Source: Lachnospiraceae bacterium UBA3310 (GTDB taxonomy: Bacteria; Bacillota; Clostridia; Lachnospirales; Lachnospiraceae). From it: 62,627 nt of DNA. The stretch's first letter is position 1, and the number at the start of each line of letters is the position of its first letter. Location: assembly GCA_002361355.1 (NCBI GenBank), contig DESQ01000010.1, forward strand, positions 1 to 62,627, given 5' to 3'. The position numbers and the translations under genes are program-made. This document shows positions 17,112 to 26,154 of this stretch, in pieces. The notes below the pieces were generated by a model. That model saw only the letters and a program-made list of their open reading frames with translations. It was not told where the DNA came from and did no database searches.

Positions 17112-20100
17112 ATGGATAAAAAGCTGGCTTTTCAGACGTTAGGAATTGCGGAGACGAAGGAGGAGGACAGAATCAGGCAAAGATATTTGTCCCTTTTAAA
17201 GGATACCAATCCGGAGGATGATCCGGAGGGGTTTAAACGTCTGCGCGAGGCTTACGAGGCGGCGCTTCGGTTTGCCGGGGAACATGAAGAGGAAGAGGAG
17301 CAGGAGCCGCAGGGGGAAGTCGGCGTATGGATGAAACGTGTGCGGGAGACTTACCGGGATGTGTTTCTGCGCAGGGATGCAGAGCGTTGGAAAAAACTTT
17401 TTGAGGATCCGGTCTGTGTCGGTTTTGACACCTTCCTGGATGCGAGAATACAAATTCTGGGCTTTCTCTCCGGGCATTCCTTTCTGCCGCGGACGGTCTG
17501 GCAGCAGTTGGATCATACCTTTCATATACTGGACGATTTTGATGTGTTGAAGGAGAAATTTCATGTGAATTTCCTGCGGCATATCGAATACCATGTGAAC
17601 ACCGATGATTTCCTTGACTATAGTTTGTTTGAGGCGCAGGCGGATTATGCGCCGGAGAACGACGAGGAAGTCGATCAGTATATGATAGCATTTTTTGAGG
17701 TCAGGAATAAGCTGGAGGAAGGCGAGACGGAAGGCGTTGAACAGGCGCTTGCGGATATGAAAAGACACGGACTCTACCACCCTTATGAGGAGGTGGAGAG
17801 ACTGCGGCTGTATGTCAGGCTGGAGGAGAGCGGGAAGGGAAAAGAGCTGGCGGAAGATCTGCTGGCACGCTACCCGGAGGACAGCTATGTGCAGATTTGG
17901 GCGGGAAAGATTTTCAGCGATGGGGGCGATGAGGAGAGAGGATTTGCCCTCTGGGAGGCCGTGCTTGAGAAGGAGCCGGAATATTATATGGCGCGGTATT
18001 TTGCGCTCGGCTATCTGATGCGAAGAAAACAGTGGTATCAGGCAGGGAAGTACATCAATGAGCTGCTTCAGGTGAACAGCCGGGATGAGGAACTGAGAGA
18101 ACAGTTGGATGAGATCAATCAGGGGCTTGTCCCGTTGGTGCAGGCGGCCTACGATAAAGGGGAGGGGTTCGAGGATTTAAAAGAGGAGGAGGTTCCGCTC
18201 TTCCTGGGGCGCAGGCTCTATAACATGGAACGGTTTGAGGAGGTTCTGGAACTTCTGGAAAAAGATCCGCGGCTGTCAAAGAGGGAAGAGGACAATCTCA
18301 ATCTAAAAACATGGACGCTTTACCGGTTGGGGCGGTACGAGGAGGCGATTCCTGTTTTTCAGGAGTATCTGGGATGTCTGGAGGAGATTCCGGACGAGAA
18401 GGAACGCACTTCTAAGATGGCGCAGGCGCACCGCATTCTGGGCGTTTGCTTTTTCGACATGGGAAACCGTGAAGCGGGTGAGCGGGAGACGCGGACGGCC
18501 CTTGAGATGGAGACGGATGAAAGAGGCCGTCTGGACTGCAAGTCCTATCTGGCGAACAAGTATCTTTCCTTTGAGGAGTACGAGAGAGCGGTGGAGGAGT
18601 GCGATGAGATTCTCGCTGCGGACGAGGATTACTATCCCGCCTATCTGGTGAGGCAGGAGGCATGTTATCACCTGAAACGCGGGCAGCAGGTGGTGGACGA
18701 TTACTACCGTGCCATAGCGCTTTATCCGGGTTATGACAAACCCTATCTCTATGCGGCTATGATTTTTTATAATTACAGTCAGTATAAAGATGCCATGGGT
18801 GTCATAGAAAGAGCCCGGGAAAACAAGGTGGAGTTTTCACCAAAGCTTTACTTTCAGGAGGTGAAGATTAGCCGGATGCTTGCGGAGAGTGCGGAGGAGA
18901 GGCAGGAAGTCATGAAACATCTGGACGCCCTCCTCCATGCGACGGAAGAGGTGTATGGTCAGCCGGAGGAGGACGCGCAGCAGGAGGATATGCTTGACCG
19001 GGCGGAGCTGCTCTTTGAAAAAGCATTGGTATTTGAAGATGATGAGAGGCTTCCGGACGCAGTTGCGCTGGTGCATGAAGCGTTAAAGCTGAATCCCAAG
19101 GCAACGTATTACCATCTGGTGCTGGGAAATCTCCTGCGGGATATGCAGAATTATGCAGGGGCGCTTAAAGAATACCAACTGGTGGAGGAAGTTTACCACC
19201 ATCCGGAATTTTATTTTGGCATGGGTGTCTGTCATGAGGAGGCAGAAAATTGGACGGAGGCCATCTACTACTTTGAAAAAGCGGTGGAGCAGGACGATTT
19301 TTACCGCGATACCAATCACAGGCTGTATCTCGCTTATCTGAACAGATACGGAAAAACATGGAAAAAAGAGGATTATGATGCGGCTGTTTTTCACATTGGC
19401 AAGCAGTTGGAGATAACGAACAACAGAGCTTACCGTCTTTGGGACAGGGCGTATTTATATGGCGATGGGATGGAAATAGAAAAAGCCCTTGCGGATTACA
19501 GGGAAGCGCTGGAACTTGTCGAGAAGGCGGACAGGTATATCATCCTGGAAAATATAGGGTTTATTTACAAGAAGGACAGGCAGTTTGAAAAAGCGTATGA
19601 ATATTTTAAACGGGCCGTGGAAGAGATGGGGAAAAAAGATGCCTCCGGGAAGGGGTATCACAATATGGCGGAGTGCATGAAGAAGGCGGGAGACTACGAG
19701 AGAGCCATTGCAAGCTGCCGTGCCGGTTTGGCCATTTTCCCGAAGGACGGGGATATATGGGAGATGCTGTCCGATTGTTATGAGGAGACGGGACGCTATG
19801 AAGAAGCCCTTGCGGTGACAAAAGAGTGGTGCGCCCAGACAGGAAAAACCGTGGAATATTATAATCAGGTGGCTTTTGTTCTGGTGAAGATGGGAAAGAT
19901 AAAGGAAGGATTTCGGTGTTATGAGGACGCAAAGAAGGAACTGATCAAAAATGCCGCAGACAAGGAGGAATTGGCAAAACTGTATGAAAAGTGGGGGAAT
20001 CGTTTTCACGGGATTGCTGACTTTGCAGCCGCTGCGGATATGTATCGGGACGCAACGGTTCTTTATCGGGATAATTGGGACAGATTTGACGCGGAGTGTA

Positions 20101-20597
20101 AGCTGGTAAAAGAAAGCTATATGGCGGGAAACCGTGAGATGGCGGCGAAGCATGCGGAGAAGGTATTGGAGGTTTTGAAGGAGAGAGACGCCACACCGGA
20201 GGATTATATGTCATATCCCGGTTATGTACCCATCCGTATGGGCTGGATGGCGTGGATAGAGCTTGCCCTGGGTCATAAAGAGAAGGCCAGAGGGTATTTC
20301 GAGAAGATGGAGCAGAGCAGGCCCTGTGCGGGATGTGGCTATCACAAATGCTTTGAATCTTCCCTGTGGCTGGCGTTTTATTATTATACGGAGAGGGATT
20401 ATGAAAAGGCGGCTGCGCTGCTTGCGGAGACTTTGAAGAGAAATCCCGAAGAGCAGACGGCGGAGTATCTGTTACAGAAGATGCAGGGCGGCGCAGGAAG
20501 CCTCTTACAAACGCCGGACGGGCGCACGCTGACGCAGGAGACGGGGTCAAAGCAGGGACTCGTGGCGAGACTGTTTCACAGAAAACCGGAAAAATAG
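17112..20597 (+). CDS. large TPR protein with degenerate J-like N-terminus
   Basis: A 1161-residue cytosolic protein without signal or membrane segments. Residues 1-60 resemble a J domain (LAFQTLGIAETK, then DRIRQRYLSLLKDTNP, then GFKRLREAYEAAL). The HPD tripeptide needed to stimulate Hsp70 is absent; the loop reads KDTNPEDD. From about residue 200 to 1130 it is almost all tetratricopeptide repeats (examples: AYEYFKRAVEEMGKK, AIYYFEKAVEQDDFY). A CAGCGYHKC cluster lies near residue 1080. It ends 25 bases before an Hsp70 gene, so it is probably that chaperone's dedicated partner or scaffold. The client is unknown. Confidence 0.8.
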   Translation: MDKKLAFQTLGIAETKEEDRIRQRYLSLLKDTNPEDDPEGFKRLREAYEAALRFAGEHEEEEEQEPQGEVGVWMKRVRETYRDVFLRRDAERWKKLFEDPVCVGFDTFLDARIQILGFLSGHSFLPRTVWQQLDHTFHILDDFDVLKEKFHVNFLRHIEYHVNTDDFLDYSLFEAQADYAPENDEEVDQYMIAFFEVRNKLEEGETEGVEQALADMKRHGLYHPYEEVERLRLYVRLEESGKGKELAEDLLARYPEDSYVQIWAGKIFSDGGDEERGFALWEAVLEKEPEYYMARYFALGYLMRRKQWYQAGKYINELLQVNSRDEELREQLDEINQGLVPLVQAAYDKGEGFEDLKEEEVPLFLGRRLYNMERFEEVLELLEKDPRLSKREEDNLNLKTWTLYRLGRYEEAIPVFQEYLGCLEEIPDEKERTSKMAQAHRILGVCFFDMGNREAGERETRTALEMETDERGRLDCKSYLANKYLSFEEYERAVEECDEILAADEDYYPAYLVRQEACYHLKRGQQVVDDYYRAIALYPGYDKPYLYAAMIFYNYSQYKDAMGVIERARENKVEFSPKLYFQEVKISRMLAESAEERQEVMKHLDALLHATEEVYGQPEEDAQQEDMLDRAELLFEKALVFEDDERLPDAVALVHEALKLNPKATYYHLVLGNLLRDMQNYAGALKEYQLVEEVYHHPEFYFGMGVCHEEAENWTEAIYYFEKAVEQDDFYRDTNHRLYLAYLNRYGKTWKKEDYDAAVFHIGKQLEITNNRAYRLWDRAYLYGDGMEIEKALADYREALELVEKADRYIILENIGFIYKKDRQFEKAYEYFKRAVEEMGKKDASGKGYHNMAECMKKAGDYERAIASCRAGLAIFPKDGDIWEMLSDCYEETGRYEEALAVTKEWCAQTGKTVEYYNQVAFVLVKMGKIKEGFRCYEDAKKELIKNAADKEELAKLYEKWGNRFHGIADFAAAADMYRDATVLYRDNWDRFDAECKLVKESYMAGNREMAAKHAEKVLEVLKERDATPEDYMSYPGYVPIRMGWMAWIELALGHKEKARGYFEKMEQSRPCAGCGYHKCFESSLWLAFYYYTERDYEKAAALLAETLKRNPEEQTAEYLLQKMQGGAGSLLQTPDGRTLTQETGSKQGLVARLFHRKPEK

Positions 20598-20622
20598 AAA
20601 GAACGAAGGGAAATGATCGATT

Positions 20623-22314
20623 ATGATTATCGGAATTGACTTGGGAACGACAAACAGTCTGGCGGCGTATTTTACGGAAGACGGGCCGCAGATCATACCG
20701 AACCGCCTCGGGAAGAGGCTGACGCCCTCCGTGGTGAGTATGGATGAGGAGGAGCAGATTTATGTGGGCGATCTTGCAGTGGAGAGAGGGCTTCTCTATC
20801 CGGGCAGCACTGCCTCCGTGTTCAAGCGGGATATGGGAAGCGGCAGAAAATTTAATCTACTGCATAAATCCTTTACCGCGGAAGAACTCTCTTCCTTTGT
20901 GCTCCGTGCGTTGAAGGAGGATGCGGAGACCTTTCTGGGAGAGCCTGTGACGGAGGCGGTGATCAGTGTGCCCGCCTACTTCAATGACGAGAGACGGCGC
21001 GCTACCAGAAGGGCTGGAGAACTGGCGGGGCTTAAAGTGGAACGAATTATCAGCGAGCCTACTGCGGCGGCGATTGCTTACGGATTGTATCAGAGCCAGG
21101 GACATATGCGGTTTTTGGTGTTTGACTTAGGCGGCGGCACTTTTGATGTGTCCGTGTTGGAGCGGATCGACCAGATTCTGGAGGTGCGCGCCGTGGCGGG
21201 AGACAACTTCCTCGGCGGCGAGGATTTTACGGCGGTACTGGAGGAAATGTTTTTTGAAAAATATCCGCAGTTTGACAAATTGTCCCTGGACGCAAAGACC
21301 CTGCGCCATATTCACAAACAGGCGGATAAGTGTAAGATTGGCTTTTCGGAGGGGAAGACTTCTGTTATGGAATGTAAAATCGGGGAGGAGGTATACTCTT
21401 ATCCTGTGGAGCTTTCCGCTTACGAATCTGCCTGTGAGGAGCTGCTTGACAAGATCAGACAGCCTGTGCGGCGCAGTCTTTCCGACGCCCATATCCGTCT
21501 CTCTGATATTGACAAAGTGGTACTGGTGGGCGGAGCGACCAAGAGTCCCGTAATCCGCCGTTTTGTCAGCAAGTTGTTCCGGGCAATTCCGGACACCAAC
21601 ATCAATCCCGATGAGGCGGTGGCGCTTGGCGCGGCCATACAGGGAGCGATGAAGGAGAGAAACGAGGCCATCAAAGAGGTGATTTTGACGGATGTCTGTC
21701 CTTTCACGCTGGGCACGGAGGTGGTCAGGGAGTGGGAGCGGGGGATTTATGAGAACGGCGTATTCTGTCCCATTATCGAGAGAAATACCATCATACCGGC
21801 GAGCCGCACAGAGAGACTCTATACGGTGCGCGACAATCAGACGAAGATCCGCGTCAATGTTCTGCAGGGAGAGAGCCGTTTTGCCAATAATAATCTCTCT
21901 CTGGGCGAACTGAACATTGATGTGCCCGTTGCGCCCGCCGGGGAAGAGTCGGTGGATGTGACCTATACCTACGATATCAATTCGATCCTGGAGGTGGAGG
22001 TGAAGGTGGTTTCCACCGGGAAGAAGGAGAAGCAGATCTTCGGCGGTAAGAACGCGGATATGACGCCGGAGGAGATCAAAGAGCGGTTTGAAACCCTTTC
22101 TTACTTAAAGATTCATCCAAGAGACAGGGAGGAAAACAAGTATCTTCTGCTGATGGGAGAGCGGATTTATGAGGAGAGCCTTGGAGATAAGCGTTACCGC
22201 ATTGCGGAGCAGCTTCATAAGTATGAGCAGGCCCTTGATTCCTACGAGCCTGGTGCAATTGAGAAGGCGAAAGAGGAATTTCGGGAGTTTTTGAAAGATT
22301 TAGAGGAATTTTAG
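20623..22314 (+). CDS. Hsp70 family chaperone, HscC-like
   Basis: A 563-residue Hsp70, shorter than DnaK (about 610). The nucleotide-binding domain carries GIDLGTTNSLAAY, VPAYFNDERRRATRRAG, SEPTAAAIAYG, FDLGGGTFDVSVL and VVLVGGATKSPVIRRF. The substrate domain is short, without the long acidic DnaK tail. FLGGEDF and the overall length fit the HscC/specialised Hsp70 group. It sits directly after the J-like/TPR gene and likely works with it instead of with DnaJ/GrpE, which are not in this window. hflX follows 29 bases later. Confidence 0.88.
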   Translation: MIIGIDLGTTNSLAAYFTEDGPQIIPNRLGKRLTPSVVSMDEEEQIYVGDLAVERGLLYPGSTASVFKRDMGSGRKFNLLHKSFTAEELSSFVLRALKEDAETFLGEPVTEAVISVPAYFNDERRRATRRAGELAGLKVERIISEPTAAAIAYGLYQSQGHMRFLVFDLGGGTFDVSVLERIDQILEVRAVAGDNFLGGEDFTAVLEEMFFEKYPQFDKLSLDAKTLRHIHKQADKCKIGFSEGKTSVMECKIGEEVYSYPVELSAYESACEELLDKIRQPVRRSLSDAHIRLSDIDKVVLVGGATKSPVIRRFVSKLFRAIPDTNINPDEAVALGAAIQGAMKERNEAIKEVILTDVCPFTLGTEVVREWERGIYENGVFCPIIERNTIIPASRTERLYTVRDNQTKIRVNVLQGESRFANNNLSLGELNIDVPVAPAGEESVDVTYTYDINSILEVEVKVVSTGKKEKQIFGGKNADMTPEEIKERFETLSYLKIHPRDREENKYLLLMGERIYEESLGDKRYRIAEQLHKYEQALDSYEPGAIEKAKEEFREFLKDLEEF

Positions 22315-22343
22315 GGCGCGGCGCGTCCTTGGAGGAGTGGGTC

Positions 22344-23657
22344 ATGGAACGGGTTTTGCTGATTGGCGTGAATTTGAATGACGGGGAGGACTATCTGACT
22401 TCCCTGGAGGAGCTTGGGGCGTTGGCTGAGGCCTGTGATATGGAGGTGGCGGGCAGTGTCTGCCAGACGCTGCCCGCGGTGCATAAGGCTTTCTATATCG
22501 GCACAGGTAAGGTGGACGAGGTGAAGGCGCTGGCACAGGATTGTGACGCAGATGTCATTATTTTCGACAATTCCCTCTCTCCCATGCAGATGCGAAATCT
22601 GCAGGAGCGGCTGGAGAAGCCGATACTTGACAGAAGCGCCTTGATTTTGGATATCTTTGCGAACAGAGCCCGTTCCCGGGAGGCGAAATTGCAGGTGGAG
22701 ACTGCCAGATTGCAGTATATGCTTCCGAGACTTGTGGGTCTTCATGCGGCGCTTTCCCGACAGGGCGGCGCCAGCGGTTCTATGAGCAGCAGGGGCGCAG
22801 GAGAGAAAAAGCTGGAGCTTGACAGACGCGTGCTGGAACAGCGTCTTGCAGAACTTCGCAGGGAGCTTAAGGAAGTCGGGAACGAGCGCGAGACCCAGAG
22901 GAAGCGGCGGATGAAGTCGGGACTTCCCAGAGTTGCGCTGGTGGGTTATACCAATGCGGGGAAATCCACACTCCTGAATGCGATGCTTGACCTCTACGGT
23001 GCGGAGGAAATGGAGGGGCAGGAGAAGCGTGTCTTCGAAAAGGATATGCTTTTTGCCACACTGGATACCACAGTCCGCAAGATTGCGCCGGAGGATCACC
23101 ATGCGTTTCTCTTATCGGATACGGTGGGATTTATTCATAAGCTGCCCCACAATCTGGTGGAAGCTTTTCACTCCACGCTGGAGGAGGCAAGAGAGGCGGA
23201 TGTTCTGCTGCAGGTGGTGGATTACAGTGACGAACACTATAAGGAGCAGATTACAGTCACGAACCAGACGCTTAAAAAATTGGGAGCCGACGGGATTCCC
23301 ATGCTCTATATCTACAATAAATCAGATCTGGTGCAGCCGGAGGCAGTGCCCGGTCTTTCCGGTGTGGCGCAGGAAAAACTCACGGCGCATTTGCCCGTGG
23401 TGACGGATGGCGCTATCTATCTTTCCGCCAAAAAACGGATTGGGATGGAGGAACTGATCGGCCTGATCGAGAAAAAACTTTCCAGTGGATATCGGGAGTG
23501 CACGCTGCTCATTCCCTTTACGGACGGCAGGGCGGTGTCCTATCTGAATGAGAATGCCGTGGTATATGAGACGGAATATCTGGAGAACGGCGTGCGGATG
23601 CGGGTGAACTGCAGGCAGGAAGACTATGGGTATTATGAGAGGTATGTGGAGGGGTAG
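22344..23657 (+). CDS. hflX: ribosome-associated GTPase HflX
   Basis: A 437-residue HflX GTPase that binds the 50S subunit and splits stalled or hibernating ribosomes. The N-terminal HflX domain (YIGTGKVDEVK, DNSLSPMQMRNLQERL, DRSALILDIFANRARSREA) and a coiled linker precede the G domain. There, G1 is GYTNAGKST at 201-209, the G3-like motif is DTVGFIHKLPHNLVEAF, and G4 is NKSDL. GGAGGA at 22331-22336 serves ATG 22344; an in-frame TTG at 22329 is upstream of that site and unlikely. It may be cotranscribed with the Hsp70 gene. Confidence 0.95.
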   Translation: MERVLLIGVNLNDGEDYLTSLEELGALAEACDMEVAGSVCQTLPAVHKAFYIGTGKVDEVKALAQDCDADVIIFDNSLSPMQMRNLQERLEKPILDRSALILDIFANRARSREAKLQVETARLQYMLPRLVGLHAALSRQGGASGSMSSRGAGEKKLELDRRVLEQRLAELRRELKEVGNERETQRKRRMKSGLPRVALVGYTNAGKSTLLNAMLDLYGAEEMEGQEKRVFEKDMLFATLDTTVRKIAPEDHHAFLLSDTVGFIHKLPHNLVEAFHSTLEEAREADVLLQVVDYSDEHYKEQITVTNQTLKKLGADGIPMLYIYNKSDLVQPEAVPGLSGVAQEKLTAHLPVVTDGAIYLSAKKRIGMEELIGLIEKKLSSGYRECTLLIPFTDGRAVSYLNENAVVYETEYLENGVRMRVNCRQEDYGYYERYVEG

Positions 23658-23865
23658 AGGAGGCCTTAAAAGGAACGGGAGAGTGCGGTTAAAATTATGA
23701 CAGATGATCTTAATAAAATCGGGAAGGATGCTGCTCTCAGAAAGCGTCTTTTTGAGGAATACAATCTTTAGGGAAAACATGAAATCAGCATGGCATTATA
23801 AGAAATATGGATGGTGGAAGTGATTATAGATTAGCAACACCATCGGCAAAGAGTTCGTATTATCG

Positions 23866-24273
23866 TCAGGGCATTGGATATTCCATCCAGTTAAAATGAT
23901 CAATGAAGAAAGAGGCTATTTGCCGGCCTAATAAGAAAATGGGATTATAAGGTACACTGTCAGGTATAATGAAGTACACTACGCTACCCATACCTACGCC
24001 AAGCAATGCAAAAATACAATCGAAGAGAAGTCCTTTCACGGTATTGATTCTTTTTATGCACAATACAATGCGGACGAGAAAGATTACAATTACAATTACC
24101 GGAATAAAAAATATCAGAAAAGAAATTCCTGTGCTGCCCTCTTCGGTATACTCCATTGATATATCGCCAAAACCACCCCAGCCATGCCACACCGCTTCTA
24201 AAAAAATGCCGGCTTCTAAAAAGGTCAAAAAAATAAAAAATAGAATAATAGCTATGAATCGCTTTTTCTTCAT
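23866..24273 (-). CDS. small hydrophobic protein, unknown
   Basis: A 135-residue protein I do not recognise. Four hydrophobic stretches are visible: residues 5-25, about 50-70, 80-105 and around 110-125. KKKR at the N-terminus and Lys/Arg between segments fit a cytoplasmic-membrane protein with its N-terminus inside. It opens the AT-rich island and is the only minus-strand gene in it. The 208 bases between hflX and this gene show nothing convincing. Confidence 0.5.
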   Translation of the reverse strand: MKKKRFIAIILFFIFLTFLEAGIFLEAVWHGWGGFGDISMEYTEEGSTGISFLIFFIPVIVIVIFLVRIVLCIKRINTVKGLLFDCIFALLGVGMGSVVYFIIPDSVPYNPIFLLGRQIASFFIDHFNWMEYPMP

Positions 24274-24441
24274 TAAGTATTCCCCTGCTTCGGTAAGAAA
24301 TTACTACTGATTTTGTGGGTTGCGTTTTGATTTCTTGTTGTAATTATAACCTATTTTGGGGAGGATTGCCAGGATTACTGTCATTTATAAACAATGCATT
24401 GCAAGCGGGTTTTATTGTAGCTTTGATAGGAGATATGGGGA

Positions 24442-24918
24442 GTGAAAGGATTAATTATAGAAAAAGGTGAAAAATATTATACATATTTAAAAAAATATTT
24501 TTTGCAGTTAAATGATATGCAAAGGAATTATAATTGGTTGATAACAGCGCATGAGTGTTATCCTCAAAATGAAAAGTATGCAAAAATATGGTCTGAGATA
24601 TATTGCTGGATGACGGGAGATGAATTAACAGAAATGGTAAGTGAGGACTTTCAATGGATATGGGGCGTGCTTTCCGCGTTTCCGAAAGATATTCCAAAGG
24701 AAAAAATTTTGCAATATGAATTGCCGAAAGCCGATGGATATGAGGGATTTTGGAGAAATCCGGTAAGTATGCAACATCCGCTTGCAGAAATAGAGATTGT
24801 TGCGTGGGATAGTTCGCTGACTATTTTTATTAGCAAAGACGAAAGAATTATAGATATGTTACAAGAAAGTAATATATTGGCAGAAGATTTAGAGAAATAC
24901 AATGAGTGGAGGAAATGA
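24442..24918 (+). CDS. hypothetical protein in AT-rich island
   Basis: A 158-residue soluble, aromatic-rich protein (many Trp and Tyr) that I do not recognise with certainty; it recalls small orphan proteins such as DUF2691. AFPKDIP, GFWRNPVSMQHPLAEIEI and WDSSLTIFISKD suggest a compact alpha/beta fold ending with a ligand-type strand. No signal peptide is present. Base composition is much richer in A+T than the flanking hflX. It precedes two other orphan genes on the same strand; this context and the small acidic fold fit an immunity protein, but that is inference. Confidence 0.5.
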   Translation: MKGLIIEKGEKYYTYLKKYFLQLNDMQRNYNWLITAHECYPQNEKYAKIWSEIYCWMTGDELTEMVSEDFQWIWGVLSAFPKDIPKEKILQYELPKADGYEGFWRNPVSMQHPLAEIEIVAWDSSLTIFISKDERIIDMLQESNILAEDLEKYNEWRK

Positions 24919-24999
24919 GTGTAGACGAATACTATGGGAGAAAGGAATTTTAACTTTCTACGGTGATATGGTTATATAGATGTAAAGGAGATTGTTTTA

Positions 25000-25332
25000 G
25001 TGAATTTTTATATGGGCAATTCAGTAAACGAGATTGATATACAGGACAGTAACGTAGAATTTAGCGATGAATTGATTCATTTTATTTATAAAAAGAGTAG
25101 ACAAGTATCATTTGATATGAGTAAATTATATAAAATTGATCCGTATGGTGATGTTGAGGTCGCAGAAAATGATTTGCCTTACATAATCGGAATATGTAAT
25201 TATATATTGAGCACATCGCTGCTTGATGAATATGGAGAATCGGAAGAAGGAAAACGGATGCTACACGGTTTGGCAGAAATGGCCCACGAAGCGATGGCGA
25301 GAAGTTTGGGGTTGGTTTCTGTAGGAGATTAG
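25000..25332 (+). CDS. hypothetical protein in AT-rich island
   Basis: A 110-residue acidic protein of unknown function, with no membrane segment. It is mostly helical, with DELIHFIYKKSRQVSF, ENDLPYIIGICNYIL and EEGKRMLHGLAEMAHEA. The GTG start at 25000 has AAAGGAG at 24984-24990. It lies between two orphan genes of the same orientation, 81 bases after the first. Size, charge and company resemble immunity proteins of contact-toxin systems, though I cannot name a family. Confidence 0.5.
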   Translation: MNFYMGNSVNEIDIQDSNVEFSDELIHFIYKKSRQVSFDMSKLYKIDPYGDVEVAENDLPYIIGICNYILSTSLLDEYGESEEGKRMLHGLAEMAHEAMARSLGLVSVGD

Positions 25333-25393
25333 AGTCTTATGAATTGGAGTACTCTTAAGACTGACGCGACGTATCGGAGAACAGAGACGGAGA

Positions 25394-25774
25394 ATGGGAA
25401 TGATAGAGAACGAAGCTTCAAGAAGGTTCTTTGAAAAGATGCTGGAATTTCTCCCTTCGACGAGAAAAGAATATCTTGAGTGTGTGGAGGAATATGGAGA
25501 AGTACTGGAAACACTTGTGATAGAAGATATTTTTATGCCTAAAATTCTGGGACTGTTAGCTAAAAATGAAGATCATGAATTATTGAAAAGAATCTTTGAT
25601 TATTTTGAAGAAATGGTAAATAAGAATGATCCGCACTTAATAAATATTTTTTCTATTACAATGTTGGAAATTCTCGGAAATGATAAGGCGATTTTAGATG
25701 TCGCCAAGAAATATATGGGGCAAAAAACTGCGCTGTTGCAAGTAGAAGCTGACAGGGCCTTGGGAAGATTATGA
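25394..25774 (+). CDS. helical protein, DUF7674-like
   Basis: A 126-residue all-helical acidic protein. FFEKMLEFLPSTRKEY, VIEDIFMPKILGLL, LLKRIFDYFEEMV, FSITMLEILGND and AKKYMGQKT recall the DUF7674 family, which is often found among immunity genes; the match is from memory. The start is ATG 25394 or ATG 25400. It is cytosolic and has no catalytic motif. It lies 61 bases after the preceding orphan and just before an SMI1/KNR4 remnant. Confidence 0.55.
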   Translation: MGMIENEASRRFFEKMLEFLPSTRKEYLECVEEYGEVLETLVIEDIFMPKILGLLAKNEDHELLKRIFDYFEEMVNKNDPHLINIFSITMLEILGNDKAILDVAKKYMGQKTALLQVEADRALGRL

Positions 25775-25856
25775 AATTAGTGTGAAAATCTACAGTATAA
25801 TTCGTAGAAGAGAAGACTATTTGATAGGTGGGACAATACATTGGGAGAACATAAAA

Positions 25857-26088
25857 ATGTGGAAAGAAAAAAAGTAAGACGGAACTGAACATAGCTGTAC
25901 CAGATGAATATTTGAAGATTCTGGAGGTTGTAAATGGAATAGAATTTAACGGTTTTATTTTGTATGGAATAGATGAGGAGCTACTGGATGCACAGCAAAA
26001 TCAATCTATACATGGCATGATTGAATCAAATAAAATGTGGTATGAAAGTGAGTGGCAAAAAGATGGATCTGTTATAGGGAAAGTATAA
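25857..26088 (+). pseudogene. remnant of SMI1/KNR4 (YrhA-like) immunity gene
   Basis: A broken gene. From about 25882 one frame reads ELNIAVPDEYLKILEVVN, GIEFNGFILYGIDEELLD and MIESNKMWYESEWQKDG before stopping at 26086-26088. The VPDEYLKILEVVNG and FNGF-LYGI features are typical of the SMI1/KNR4 superfamily. No start codon exists in that frame. The ATG at 25857 (MWKE...) is in another frame and stops after six codons. Both the N-terminal part and the C-terminal strands of a normal protein of about 140 residues are missing. SMI1/KNR4 proteins commonly neutralise nuclease-type toxins. Confidence 0.7.
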
Positions 26089-26154
26089 AACGGTTGAAGT
26101 AAAGAGTGGAATATTACACATAACTGTTACAATACCGTAAAGGATGTGAGGAGA

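Noticed and set aside
23697..23771. Tiny open frame of 24 codons after hflX
   Set aside because: No ribosome site of quality and no recognisable product; chance is sufficient.
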